Of a stretch of DNA of 64,000 nt, positions 1 to 9,253 are shown piece after piece (the first letter of the stretch is position 1; every line of letters begins with the position of its first letter). Origin of the DNA: Terripilifer sp031921685 (GTDB lineage: Bacteria; Pseudomonadota; Alphaproteobacteria; Rhizobiales; Beijerinckiaceae). The stretch is taken from positions 372,001 through 436,000 of the forward strand of contig NZ_JAPDHU010000004.1 in NCBI RefSeq assembly GCF_031921685.1, in the 5' to 3' direction. The notes below the pieces were generated by a model that was given only the letters and a program-made list of their open reading frames with translations, did no database searches and was not told the origin of the DNA. A program made the position numbers and the translations under genes.

Positions 1-879
1 GCCGCTGGTGAAGTGGTGCCGGCCTTGCAGGCGCTCGATGCGGTGCAGAACAACACCGTCGAAATGTGCCACACCTGCATGTACTATTATTGGGGCAAGG
101 ATCCGACCTTCGCCTTCGGTACGGCGGTGCCTTTCGGCCTCAACTCGCGCCAGCTCGACGCCTGGTTCTACTATGGCGGCGGCAATCAGCTCATCGACGA
201 GTTCTTGAAAGACTATAGCGTCATCGGTCTGCCCGGCGGCAACACCGGCACGCAGATGGGCGGCTGGTTCCGCAAGGAGATCAAGTCGGTCAAGGATCTC
301 GATGGCTTGAAGATGCGCACGGGCGGCATCGGCGGCGCCGTGCTCGCCAAGTTCGGCGTCGTCTCGCAAGGCATTCCCGGCCCCGATATTTATCCGGCGC
401 TGGAAAAGGGCACCATCGACGCGGCCGAATGGGTCGGCCCCTATGACGATGAAAAGCTCGGCTTCGCCAAAGTGGCGCCCTACTATCACTTCCCCGGCTG
501 GTGGGAAGGTGGCGCCGCGCTGCACTTCCTCATCAACGAAAAGAAGATGGCGGAACTGCCGAAGACCTATCAGTCCATCGTCAAGACGGCCGCGCAAGCC
601 GCCAACAAAGATTGCCAGGCCAAGTACGATGCGGTGAACCCTGGCGCCATCAAGCGTCTGGTGGCGGCCGGCACCAAGCTGACGCCGTTCCCGCAGGATA
701 TGATGGAAGCCTGCTACAAGGCGGCCAACGAACTCTATGCGGAACTGTCGGCGAAGAATCCGAAGTTCAAGAAGATGCACGACGCCTATATGGCGTTCCG
801 CAACGACGAATATCTGTGGTGGCAGGTTGCCGAATATAACTTCGACAACTTCATGATCCGCGCCCGCACCCGCGGCTGA
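1..879 (+). CDS. TRAP transporter solute-binding protein, DctP/TakP type (5' partial)
   Basis: Periplasmic binding protein of a tripartite ATP-independent (TRAP) transporter, capturing small organic acids for the membrane subunits. The frame is already open at base 1, so the N-terminus and signal peptide lie outside the window. About 292 residues are visible, including the YYYWGKDPTFAFG stretch near the start, a GGWFRKEI segment and a late EYLWWQVAEYN segment, all typical of the DctP family and its 2-oxo-acid-binding (TakP-like) branch. It is followed by a hairpin terminator and converges on dctM-dctQ on the other strand. The ligand cannot be read from sequence; keto acid or related carboxylate is inference. 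Confidence 0.9.
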   Translation, partial: AAGEVVPALQALDAVQNNTVEMCHTCMYYYWGKDPTFAFGTAVPFGLNSRQLDAWFYYGGGNQLIDEFLKDYSVIGLPGGNTGTQMGGWFRKEIKSVKDLDGLKMRTGGIGGAVLAKFGVVSQGIPGPDIYPALEKGTIDAAEWVGPYDDEKLGFAKVAPYYHFPGWWEGGAALHFLINEKKMAELPKTYQSIVKTAAQAANKDCQAKYDAVNPGAIKRLVAAGTKLTPFPQDMMEACYKAANELYAELSAKNPKFKKMHDAYMAFRNDEYLWWQVAEYNFDNFMIRARTRG

Positions 880-900
880 TCGGAGCGGCACCGCAAAAGG

Positions 901-930
901 AAATCCCCGGCTTCGGCCGGGGATTTTTTT
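901..930 (+). terminator. Rho-independent terminator after the TRAP binding-protein gene
   Basis: An 11-bp GC-rich stem (901-911 with 916-926) closed by a TTCG tetraloop and followed by a T tract to 930, 22 bases after the stop codon of the binding-protein gene. It sits in the convergent gap and may also serve dctM on the minus strand, although the T tract favours the plus strand. Confidence 0.9.
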
Positions 931-955
931 ATGCGCGGTTGTTGAGGCCGTTCGC

Positions 956-2362
<1,407 letters not shown>

Positions 2363-2392
2363 GATTTCAGCCCCTCAGACTGTCGAGCCGCT

Positions 2393-2932
2393 TTATTGCA
2401 GCGGCTTTTCGTATTTTGTTTCGAGTTCGATGAGGCCCATGAGGGCGGCGCACCGCTTGATGAATTCGGAGAAGCCTTGCAGGCTCAAAAGAAAGAAGCC
2501 GAGGGGCAAAAGCAGCTTGGCCGGCCACAGGATCAGACCTCCCGTGTTGACCGATTTCTCGCCGCTGGCATAGGACTGCAGAAAGACCGGCAGACTGAGA
2601 TAGATCAGGAAGATCATCACCGGCAGCATGAAGCAGAGCAGGCCGACCGCATCGACGATCAGGCGGCCGCGCTCCGACAGATTGGCGTAGAGAACGTCGA
2701 CACGCACATGCTCATTGCGTTTCAGCGTATAGGAGGCCCCCAGCAGAACCACGGCGCCGAACAGATACCATTGAATTTCGAGGAAGGCGTTCGAGCTGTA
2801 GCTGAACGTATAGCGCATGAGCGCATTGCCGGCGCTGATGAAACAGACGATCAGGATAAGGTAGTCGCAGAGGTAACCGACCCGCTGGTTGAGTGCGTCA
2901 ATGCCGCGACTCAGTCGTAACAAGAACTGCAT
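2393..2932 (-). CDS. dctQ: TRAP transporter small permease subunit DctQ
   Basis: Small four-helix membrane subunit that pairs with DctM. The product of 179 residues has hydrophobic segments starting at YLILIVCFISAGNA, a WYLFGAVVLLGASYTLKRNEHVRVDV core that is the DctQ signature (aromatic W, then the short R-x-x-x-HVRVDV turn), and two C-terminal helices. The frame stays open far upstream, but the residues there are low-complexity and uncharacteristic; the ATG at 2932 with an AGGGGG site 5 bases upstream gives a normal DctQ length. First gene of dctQ-dctM. Confidence 0.9.
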   Translation of the reverse strand: MQFLLRLSRGIDALNQRVGYLCDYLILIVCFISAGNALMRYTFSYSSNAFLEIQWYLFGAVVLLGASYTLKRNEHVRVDVLYANLSERGRLIVDAVGLLCFMLPVMIFLIYLSLPVFLQSYASGEKSVNTGGLILWPAKLLLPLGFFLLSLQGFSEFIKRCAALMGLIELETKYEKPLQ

Positions 2933-3062
2933 AAAGCCCCCTGCCGCCTCCACGGCCTCAATGCTTTGAAACCTTGATAGCACCGCGTTTTGCAATCCGC
3001 CACCAAAGGCGCCGTTCCGGGCGTTTGACCATTGGTCTTTTGTCGTATGTGGATGGCGCCCC

Positions 3063-3908
3063 TCACCGCCGCATGGTGTAGAGGCCGGCCAGAACGACGA
3101 TGACGATCCCCGCCAGGGCGACCGCGTCGGGAATGGTTCCCCAGACCGCGAAGCCGAAGACGATGGCGAAAGCCACACCCATGTAGCGGAACGGCGAGAC
3201 GACCGAGACGGGGGCATTCCGATAGGCGACGATGATCACGTAATTGCCGATCGCCAGGGCCAGCGCCGCCCCGCCCAGCAGCAGGGCTTCCCGCAGTCCG
3301 ACAGGATGCCAGGGCTCGACGGTTGAGAGCAGCCCGCCGGCCAGGGTGCTGGCCAGGGTGGCCGAAAACGTAATCAGAAGAGAGGGCAGGGTGCGCGGAA
3401 TGCGCGATGTGGTGAGATCGCGACCGGCGACGCACAGGCTGGCGATGATGGCGAGCGCCATAGCCGGCTCAAAAGTGCTTGGTGTCGGCTTGGTGATCAG
3501 CGCGACGCCGACAAAGCCGACGAGAATGGCGATCCAGCGGCCGAGGCGAACTTGTTCACCCCAAACGAAGGCCGCAAAGGCGGTCATCACGATGGGCGCC
3601 GCTTGCAGCACGCTGAACACATTGGCGAGCGGCAGGCGGCTCAGCGCCGTCACGTAAGTGACGATCATCGACATTTCGAAGACGGTGCGCAGCAGGACCA
3701 GCGGATGGAACAGGTCGGCGATGTGGCGCCATAGTTTGGCACCAATGGCGACGACGCACATGAGAGTGAGCGCGATCAGGCCGCGCGTCGTAATGACCTG
3801 TGAAACGGGTAGGGTTTCCGTTGCCAGTTTCATCAAGCCGTCGGTGGTCGCGAAACAGGCGACGGCCGCGCACATCGCGGCAATGCCCTTACGATAGCCC
3901 TCGCCCAT
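3063..3908 (-). CDS. EamA/DMT-family transporter
   Basis: Predicted inner-membrane exporter or permease of the drug/metabolite transporter superfamily. About 281 residues with ten hydrophobic segments arranged as two EamA repeats, roughly residues 5-135 and 150-280; the second repeat begins after a GRDLTTSRIPR linker. A GTG at 3926 in the same frame could give six more residues; the ATG at 3908 was chosen because it follows a G-rich stretch, although spacing is short. The substrate is unknown. It lies downstream of the tandem REP-like repeats and is probably transcribed on its own. Confidence 0.85.
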   Translation of the reverse strand: MGEGYRKGIAAMCAAVACFATTDGLMKLATETLPVSQVITTRGLIALTLMCVVAIGAKLWRHIADLFHPLVLLRTVFEMSMIVTYVTALSRLPLANVFSVLQAAPIVMTAFAAFVWGEQVRLGRWIAILVGFVGVALITKPTPSTFEPAMALAIIASLCVAGRDLTTSRIPRTLPSLLITFSATLASTLAGGLLSTVEPWHPVGLREALLLGGAALALAIGNYVIIVAYRNAPVSVVSPFRYMGVAFAIVFGFAVWGTIPDAVALAGIVIVVLAGLYTMRR

Positions 3909-3926
3909 GTCCCCCCGGGCTTTCAC

Positions 3927-4036
3927 AGCGTTTTCGAGCGAAGCGGATACCTCGCGCGAAAAAAATACGTCAAAATAACCATAGCGTTTTCAAGCGAAGT
4001 GCATAGCAGTTCGCTTGAAGAAAACACCCAAAATAA
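3927..4036. repeat. Two tandem REP-like imperfect palindromes
   Basis: Two about 54-bp copies, 3927-3980 and 3983-4036, each beginning AGCGTTTTCNAGCGAAG and ending in an A-rich tail. Copy two is a good palindrome (TTTTCAAGCGAA pairing with TTCGCTTGAAGAAAA); copy one is degenerate in its right arm. They fill the gap between the moaA stop and the EamA start and look like dispersed extragenic palindromes of Hyphomicrobiales genomes. Confidence 0.75.
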
Positions 4037-4044
4037 AGAAAACG

Positions 4045-5100
4045 TCAGCCGCCCGTGACGCTCATATGCCGGCCGACGGCCGGCTGCCGGGTGGTGCGGT
4101 CGATGATGAAGTCATGGCCCTTGGGCTTGCGCAGAATGGCACGCTCAATGGCCGCGTTCAGAAGGTCGTTGGATTCGGAGGCACGCAACGGTGCGCGCAG
4201 ATCGGCCGCGTCTTCCTGGCCGAGGCACATATAGAGGGTGCCGGTGCAGGTGAGGCGCACGCGGTTGCAGCTTTCGCAGAAATTATGGGTGAGCGGCGTG
4301 ATGAAGCCGATGCGCCCGCCGGTCTCTTCCGCCGTGACGTAGCGCGCCGGACCGCCGGTCTGATAGCTGCTGTCGCGCAGGGTGAAATGGTCCATCAGAT
4401 CGGCGCGCACTTTGCTGAGCGGCAGATATTGATCGGCGCGCTGGCCCTCGATTTCGCCTAATGGCATGACTTCGATGAAGGTGATGTCGATGCCGCGGCC
4501 ATGCGCCCAACGGATCATCGGCACGAATTCGTCTTCGTTGACGCCGGCAAGCGCCACCGCATTGAGCTTCACGTGCAGGCCGGCGGCCTGCGCCGCGTCG
4601 ATGCCCTCAAGCACTTTCTTGAGATCGCCCCAGCGGGTGATGCGGCGGAATTTGTCGGCGTCGAGCGTGTCGAGCGAAACGTTGATGCGCCGCACGCCGC
4701 AGGCCGCGAGGTCCTTCGCATAGCGGGCAAGCTGCGAGCCATTGGTGGTGACTGTGATTTCATCGAGCGCGCCGCTGTCGAGATGGCGCGACAGCGATTG
4801 GAACAGGGTCATTATGCCCCGCCGCACCAGGGGCTCGCCGCCGGTGATGCGGATCTTGCGCGTGCCCTTGTCGACGAAAGCCGTGCACAGCCGGTCGAGT
4901 TCCTCGAGCGTCAGCAGATCGCGCTTGGGCAGGAAGGTCATGTCTTCCGACATGCAATAGACGCAGCGGAAATCGCAGCGGTCCGTCACGGACACGCGTA
5001 TATAGGTCACCGCTCTTCCGAACGGATCGATCAGGGCAGGGGCCGTTCCCATCGGGCGGGCCGCCGGCTTTACCTTGGCGATTTCTGCATCCAGCGCCAT
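4045..5100 (-). CDS. moaA: GTP 3',8-cyclase MoaA (molybdenum cofactor biosynthesis)
   Basis: Radical SAM enzyme that converts GTP to 3',8-cyclo-GTP, the first step of molybdopterin synthesis, in the cytoplasm. With the start at 5100 the protein has 351 residues. The SAM [4Fe-4S] ligands are C42-x3-C46-x2-C49 (sequence CDFRCVYC) and the C-terminal cluster is the CESC pair plus a third Cys 13 residues on (MoaA pattern C-x2-C-x13-C). The protein ends in the conserved Gly-Gly tail. Alternative in-frame starts at 5109 and 5178 exist; 5100 follows a GAGGGGG run but with almost no spacing, so the exact start is uncertain. No other moa genes are in the window. Confidence 0.95.
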   Translation of the reverse strand: MALDAEIAKVKPAARPMGTAPALIDPFGRAVTYIRVSVTDRCDFRCVYCMSEDMTFLPKRDLLTLEELDRLCTAFVDKGTRKIRITGGEPLVRRGIMTLFQSLSRHLDSGALDEITVTTNGSQLARYAKDLAACGVRRINVSLDTLDADKFRRITRWGDLKKVLEGIDAAQAAGLHVKLNAVALAGVNEDEFVPMIRWAHGRGIDITFIEVMPLGEIEGQRADQYLPLSKVRADLMDHFTLRDSSYQTGGPARYVTAEETGGRIGFITPLTHNFCESCNRVRLTCTGTLYMCLGQEDAADLRAPLRASESNDLLNAAIERAILRKPKGHDFIIDRTTRQPAVGRHMSVTGG

Positions 5101-5176
5101 CCCCCTCATATATAGAGCGTTTGCCGGTTTCGAAAGGGCGACGATGGTCGTGTTTGGATAAAGACTTTTGGGCAGC

Positions 5177-5200
5177 AAAAAAGCCGGGTTACCCCGGCTT
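5177..5200 (-). terminator. Rho-independent terminator of the L,D-transpeptidase gene
   Basis: Perfect 8-bp stem AAGCCGGG/CCCGGCTT (5181-5188 with 5193-5200) with a four-base loop; reading the minus strand it is followed by six T (5182-5177). It lies 30 bases past the stop codon of the L,D-transpeptidase gene. Confidence 0.85.
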
Positions 5201-5229
5201 TTCAGCGGATTTCGCAGTGAAACCGCAGT

Positions 5230-5817
5230 TTAACGCAGGACGACGACCCGCGTGCCGACGCGGACGCGCTCGTAGAGGTCCGTCACGTCCTCGTTGGTCA
5301 TGCGGATGCAGCCGGAGGATACCGCCTGGCCGATCGTGTTGGGCTCATTGGAACCGTGGATGCGGTAGAGCGACGAGCCCAGATACATGGCGCGGGCGCC
5401 GAGCGGATTGTCGATGCCGCCCTTCATGTGGCGCGGCAGATCGGGGCGGCGTTTCAGCATTTGCGCCGGCGGTGTCCAATCCGGCCACTCGCGCTTCTGC
5501 GAAACGACCTTGGTGCCGCCCCATTCGAAGCCCGGACGGCCGACGCCAACGCCATAGCGGATCGCCTGGCCGTTCGGCATGACGTAATAGAGCCGGCGCT
5601 CCTTGGTCGAAATCAGAATGGTGCCGGGGGCATAACCGCCGGTGAAGGACACGACTTCGCGCGGGATGGCGCTGACTTGCGGCCGACCACCAGCCGGGTC
5701 GGCGCTGAAAACCTGTGAGAAGAAGGACGCGTGAGTCTCCTGGGCTTGGACGGCGCCAGGGGCAAAGATCGCTACACCCAGAATTGCGGCAGCGACAGCG
5801 GAAAAAATTCTCGTCAT
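5230..5817 (-). CDS. L,D-transpeptidase, YkuD/ErfK family, exported
   Basis: Periplasmic peptidoglycan-modifying enzyme forming 3-3 cross-links or attaching proteins to peptidoglycan. The 195-residue product has a Sec signal peptide (MTRIFSAVAAAILGVA, ending near AQA at residue 25) and a YkuD catalytic domain filling the C-terminal half. The catalytic motif is visible as H154-G...S-S-G-C170-I-R-M, with Cys170 the nucleophile. The ATG at 5817 is preceded by GAGGA at good spacing. It is monocistronic, with its own terminator and a direct repeat just upstream. Confidence 0.93.
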   Translation of the reverse strand: MTRIFSAVAAAILGVAIFAPGAVQAQETHASFFSQVFSADPAGGRPQVSAIPREVVSFTGGYAPGTILISTKERRLYYVMPNGQAIRYGVGVGRPGFEWGGTKVVSQKREWPDWTPPAQMLKRRPDLPRHMKGGIDNPLGARAMYLGSSLYRIHGSNEPNTIGQAVSSGCIRMTNEDVTDLYERVRVGTRVVVLR

Positions 5818-5834
5818 TTAGACATTCCTCGGTG

Positions 5835-5859
5835 CAAGTCGCATCTATCAAGTCGCATC
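5835..5859 (-). promoter_or_regulatory. 11-bp direct repeat upstream of the L,D-transpeptidase gene
   Basis: Two identical copies of CAAGTCGCATC (5835-5845 and 5849-5859) separated by three bases, 18 bases upstream of the start codon at 5817. The position suits a regulator site or part of the 5' leader. The copies are read directly; the role is inferred. Confidence 0.4.
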
Positions 5860-6095
5860 AATATTGGTCGTATCAGCACCAGCCGGCATTCCGCCGATTG
5901 GCGGCCCTCGGGAACTTTTCCCCAAGGGGCTCTCCCAGAGGCTACGGCGCAATTGTGAATCAATCGCCGTAATCACGCCCCATTCTCGCCAACCTTGGCA
6001 GCAGTGCAACAAATTTTCTGTTCACATGTGCTTGACAGGCATCGGGTTAACTTCCCCGTTGCTTCTCGGCAACACGTGTCGGAGCGAGACTGATT

Positions 6096-7331
6096 TCAGC
6101 AGGAGGCGGTGGGCGCGGTTCGTTCGACCGCCATGCCAAAGCTGGGGCGCAGCCACGTGCCGAGCCAGTTGCCGGCTAGCGCAAAGACGATCCAGGCCCA
6201 GCCATGCAGGCTGCCGGAGGCGACACCGCCGAAATAGGCGCCGATATTGCAGCCATAGGCGATGCGCGCGCCATATCCCATCAAGAGGCCGCCGATGATG
6301 CTGGCGGCGATCTGCCGGAGAGGGATGCGCAAAGTCGGGCGGAATTCACCGGAAAGGCCCGCCGCCGCCGCCGCGCCAAGCATCAGGCCGATGTCCATGA
6401 CCGAGGTGACGTCGCCTAAAACGCCGGCGGCCAGCCAGTCGCGATAGAACGGGTCGGACCAGGACGGCCATTGTGCCACGTCGACCCCAAGCGTTTGCAG
6501 GGCGGCCGCGCCCCACAGCGGAAAGGCGGCGGTGATGCCCCACGGCCGGCCGGCGAGCAGCAGGGTGGCGAAGTTGAGCAGCGCCAGGGCGAGCGCACCG
6601 GCCACCATCGGCCAGTGCCGGGCCAGAAAGGGCCGCTGCGTTTCCGAGCCGCGCCAGCCGGTGATCGGCGCCACCTTGCCGTGCCGGTGCTGTTCCAGCG
6701 CACGCGCGGCGAAATAGATCGCAGCGAAAACCGCCAGATTGAGCATCAGCGCCGGCAGCCAGCCGAACAGATTGACCAGCGACAGGGCCGGCAGGCCGGG
6801 TTGGCTTTCCCACCACGGCAGATGGGCGAAACCCGCCATCGAACCGACGATGAAGAAGATCAAGGTCAGCAGCATGCGGGCATTGCCGCCGCCGGTGGTG
6901 AACAAGGTTCCTGAGCCGCAGCCGCCGCCCAACTGCATGCCGACGCCGAACATGAAGGACCCCAGCACCACGCCCGGGCCGATGCCGAAGACGAAGCCGC
7001 TGACCGGCTGGCCGAAGGCCGAACCTGCCGCGAGCGCCGGGAAGAACAACAGGCAGGCGAGGGCGAACATGATCATCTGCGCCCGGATGCCGGCGCTACG
7101 CCGGTCGGAGATCATCACCCGGAAGGCGGCGGTGAAACCGAAGGAGGCATAGTAGAGCGCCAGACCCAGCAGAATGCCGGTGAGATAGAGCAGGGCCATG
7201 CGGATGCCCTGGCCCAGCGCTAGATGCAGCCCCAGCGCCGCCGCCAGCACCACCGCGCCGCCGACCACGACCGCCTGCGTCGGTGGCGCGGCAATGAGGG
7301 GTGGGCTGGGCTGTCGGGTGGCGAAAGACAC
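6096..7331 (-). CDS. YeeE/YedE family sulfur-compound transporter (two-module)
   Basis: Inner-membrane importer of the family that includes thiosulfate transporter TsuA. The 411-residue product is almost entirely hydrophobic. Both pseudo-symmetric Cys-containing motifs are present: GGGCGSGTLFTTGGGNARML in the N-terminal half and AYGCNIGAYFGG in the C-terminal half; in TsuA such cysteines line the thiosulfate path. The GTG start at 7331 is fixed by AGGAG seven bases upstream and by the loss of membrane character before it. The frame is open for a further 1.8 kb upstream, but that part is antisense to nadE and not real. No tusA-like sulfurtransferase is adjacent. Confidence 0.9.
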   Translation of the reverse strand: MSFATRQPSPPLIAAPPTQAVVVGGAVVLAAALGLHLALGQGIRMALLYLTGILLGLALYYASFGFTAAFRVMISDRRSAGIRAQMIMFALACLLFFPALAAGSAFGQPVSGFVFGIGPGVVLGSFMFGVGMQLGGGCGSGTLFTTGGGNARMLLTLIFFIVGSMAGFAHLPWWESQPGLPALSLVNLFGWLPALMLNLAVFAAIYFAARALEQHRHGKVAPITGWRGSETQRPFLARHWPMVAGALALALLNFATLLLAGRPWGITAAFPLWGAAALQTLGVDVAQWPSWSDPFYRDWLAAGVLGDVTSVMDIGLMLGAAAAAGLSGEFRPTLRIPLRQIAASIIGGLLMGYGARIAYGCNIGAYFGGVASGSLHGWAWIVFALAGNWLGTWLRPSFGMAVERTAPTASC

Positions 7332-7466
7332 GAAAATACTCCTTGGTCGGCTACAGCGATGCCAGGATAAGGCCCTATATCGTGATTGGCGGCGAAAAAC
7401 GAACCCGCCTTGGCCGGTGAGGTGAAATGCGCTCATCGCATTGCCGCTGCCGGCGCGCCGGGCTAC

Positions 7467-9233
7467 ATGCCGGATATGAACGCGAAAGTTTCCTCCCGCC
7501 CCGCCGATCGCCTGTCGATCGCCCTGGCGCAGCTCGATTGTATCGTCGGCGACGTCGCCGGCAATGCCGACCGCGTGCGCGAATCCCGCGCCAAGGCCAA
7601 GGCCCAGGGCGCGGACCTGGTGCTGTTCTCGGAACTCTACCTCGCCGGCTATACGCCCGAGGACCTCGTGCTGAAGCCGGCCTTTCAGGAGGCCTGCCGC
7701 GCCACCCTCGAGGATCTGGCGCGCGAGACCGCCGATGGCGGGCCGGCCGTGCTGATCGGTCTGCCGTGGGCCGAGAATGGCGGGCTCTACAACGCTTACG
7801 CGCTGCTCGACGGCGGCCGCATCGAAGCCGTGCGCTTCAAGGTCGATCTGCCCAACTACGGCGTCTTCGACGAGAAGCGCGTCTTCACCCAGGGGCCGAT
7901 GCCGGGGCCGATCGTGTTTCGCGGCGTGCGCCTGGGCGTGCCGATCTGCGAAGACATCTGGGGCACCGATATCGTCGAATGCCTGGTGGAGACCGGCGCG
8001 GAAATCCTGCTCTCGCCCAATGGCTCGCCCTATTGGCACGGCAAGTATGAAGAACGCATGGGCGTCGTGGTGGCGCGCGTCACCGAGTCGGGCCTGCCGC
8101 TGCTCTATCTCAATCAGGTGGGCGGCCAGGACGAACTGGTGTTCGACGGCGGCTCCTTCGCGCTCAATGCCGATCGTTCGCTCGCCTTCCAGATGCCGGC
8201 CTTCCGCGAGGATCTGACGGTATCGGTGTGGGAGCGCGGCCCCAAGGGCTGGCATTGCCTGCCGGGTGAAAAGGTGATCGTGCCGGAAGGCGATGAAGCC
8301 GACTACACCGCCTGCATGGTCGGTTTGCGCGACTATGTGAACAAGAACCGTTTCCCCGGCGTCGTCATGGGCCTGTCGGGCGGCATCGACTCGGCGCTCT
8401 GCGCCGCGCTCGCCGTCGATGCGCTGGGTGCTGAGCGCGTTCACTGCATCATGCTGCCCTATCGCTTCACCTCCAACGAATCGCTGTCGGATGCGCAGGG
8501 CTGTGCCAGTGCGCTCGGCGTGCGCTACGACATCCTGCCGATCGCGCCGGCCGTCGAAGGCTTGGAAAGCGTGCTGAAGCCGCTTTTCCAAGGCAAGCCG
8601 CGCGATACCACCGAGGAAAATCTGCAGTCGCGGGCCCGTGGCACCTTGCTGATGTCGGTCTCGAACAAGTTCGGTCCGATGCTGGTGACGACCGGCAACA
8701 AGTCGGAAATGTCGGTCGGCTATGCCACCATCTATGGCGACATGAACGGCGGCTTCAATCCGATCAAGGACCTCTACAAGATGCAGGTCTTCCGCCTGTG
8801 TCATCTGCGCAACCGCTGGAAGCCGGAAGGTGCTTTGGGGCCGAATGGCGAGGTCATCCCCAATAACATCATCGTCAAGCCGCCAACCGCCGAACTGCGC
8901 GAGAACCAGAAGGATCAGGACTCGCTGCCAGAATACGAAGTGCTCGACGACGTGCTGGAGTGTCTGATCGAGAAGGAAATGCGCGTGTCCGACATCGTTG
9001 CGCGCGGCCACGATCTCGAAACGGTGAAGAAGGTTGAGCGCCTGCTCTATATCGCCGAATACAAGCGCCGCCAGTCGGCGCCCGGCGTGAAGGTGACGAA
9101 GAAGAATTTCGGCCGCGACCGCCGCTATCCGATCGTCAACCGCTTCCGCGATTCCGGCGCGCCGCAACGCGCGCACGACCCCTCGATTGCACCGCGCAAG
9201 CCGGTGGGCGTGTCGGAGCGGTTTGAGGAATAG
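7467..9233 (+). CDS. nadE: Glutamine-dependent NAD+ synthetase
   Basis: Cytoplasmic enzyme amidating deamido-NAD+ with ammonia released from glutamine, the last step of NAD synthesis. About 588 residues in two domains. An N-terminal nitrilase-type glutaminase carries the Glu (FSELYLAGY), Lys (FKVDLPNYGVFDEKR region) and Cys (VPICEDIW) triad. A C-terminal ATP-pyrophosphatase domain carries SGGIDSALCAAL and TTGNKSEMSVGY. An in-frame TTG at 7386 would extend it by 27 residues; ATG 7467 or 7476 fits family alignments better, though neither has a strong ribosome-binding site. It diverges from the YeeE/YedE gene. Confidence 0.95.
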   Translation: MPDMNAKVSSRPADRLSIALAQLDCIVGDVAGNADRVRESRAKAKAQGADLVLFSELYLAGYTPEDLVLKPAFQEACRATLEDLARETADGGPAVLIGLPWAENGGLYNAYALLDGGRIEAVRFKVDLPNYGVFDEKRVFTQGPMPGPIVFRGVRLGVPICEDIWGTDIVECLVETGAEILLSPNGSPYWHGKYEERMGVVVARVTESGLPLLYLNQVGGQDELVFDGGSFALNADRSLAFQMPAFREDLTVSVWERGPKGWHCLPGEKVIVPEGDEADYTACMVGLRDYVNKNRFPGVVMGLSGGIDSALCAALAVDALGAERVHCIMLPYRFTSNESLSDAQGCASALGVRYDILPIAPAVEGLESVLKPLFQGKPRDTTEENLQSRARGTLLMSVSNKFGPMLVTTGNKSEMSVGYATIYGDMNGGFNPIKDLYKMQVFRLCHLRNRWKPEGALGPNGEVIPNNIIVKPPTAELRENQKDQDSLPEYEVLDDVLECLIEKEMRVSDIVARGHDLETVKKVERLLYIAEYKRRQSAPGVKVTKKNFGRDRRYPIVNRFRDSGAPQRAHDPSIAPRKPVGVSERFEE

Positions 9234-9253
9234 GCGCGGGATTTATCCCGCGC
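9234..9253. terminator. Palindromic hairpin between convergent nadE and MscS genes
   Basis: Perfect 8-bp stem GCGCGGGA/TCCCGCGC with a four-base loop, filling the 20-bp gap between two converging stop codons. No T tract, so it is a weak intrinsic terminator or RNA 3'-end stabiliser for both transcripts. Confidence 0.55.

Noticed and set aside
5290..5330. SSGC in place of the SHGC catalytic motif of the L,D-transpeptidase
   Set aside because: The residue before Gly-Cys is variable in the YkuD family; the essential His, Cys and Arg are present.
7332..9176. A 615-codon upstream extension of the YeeE/YedE frame
   Set aside because: It is antisense to nadE and lacks membrane character; the AGGAG-GTG start at 7331 fits the family.
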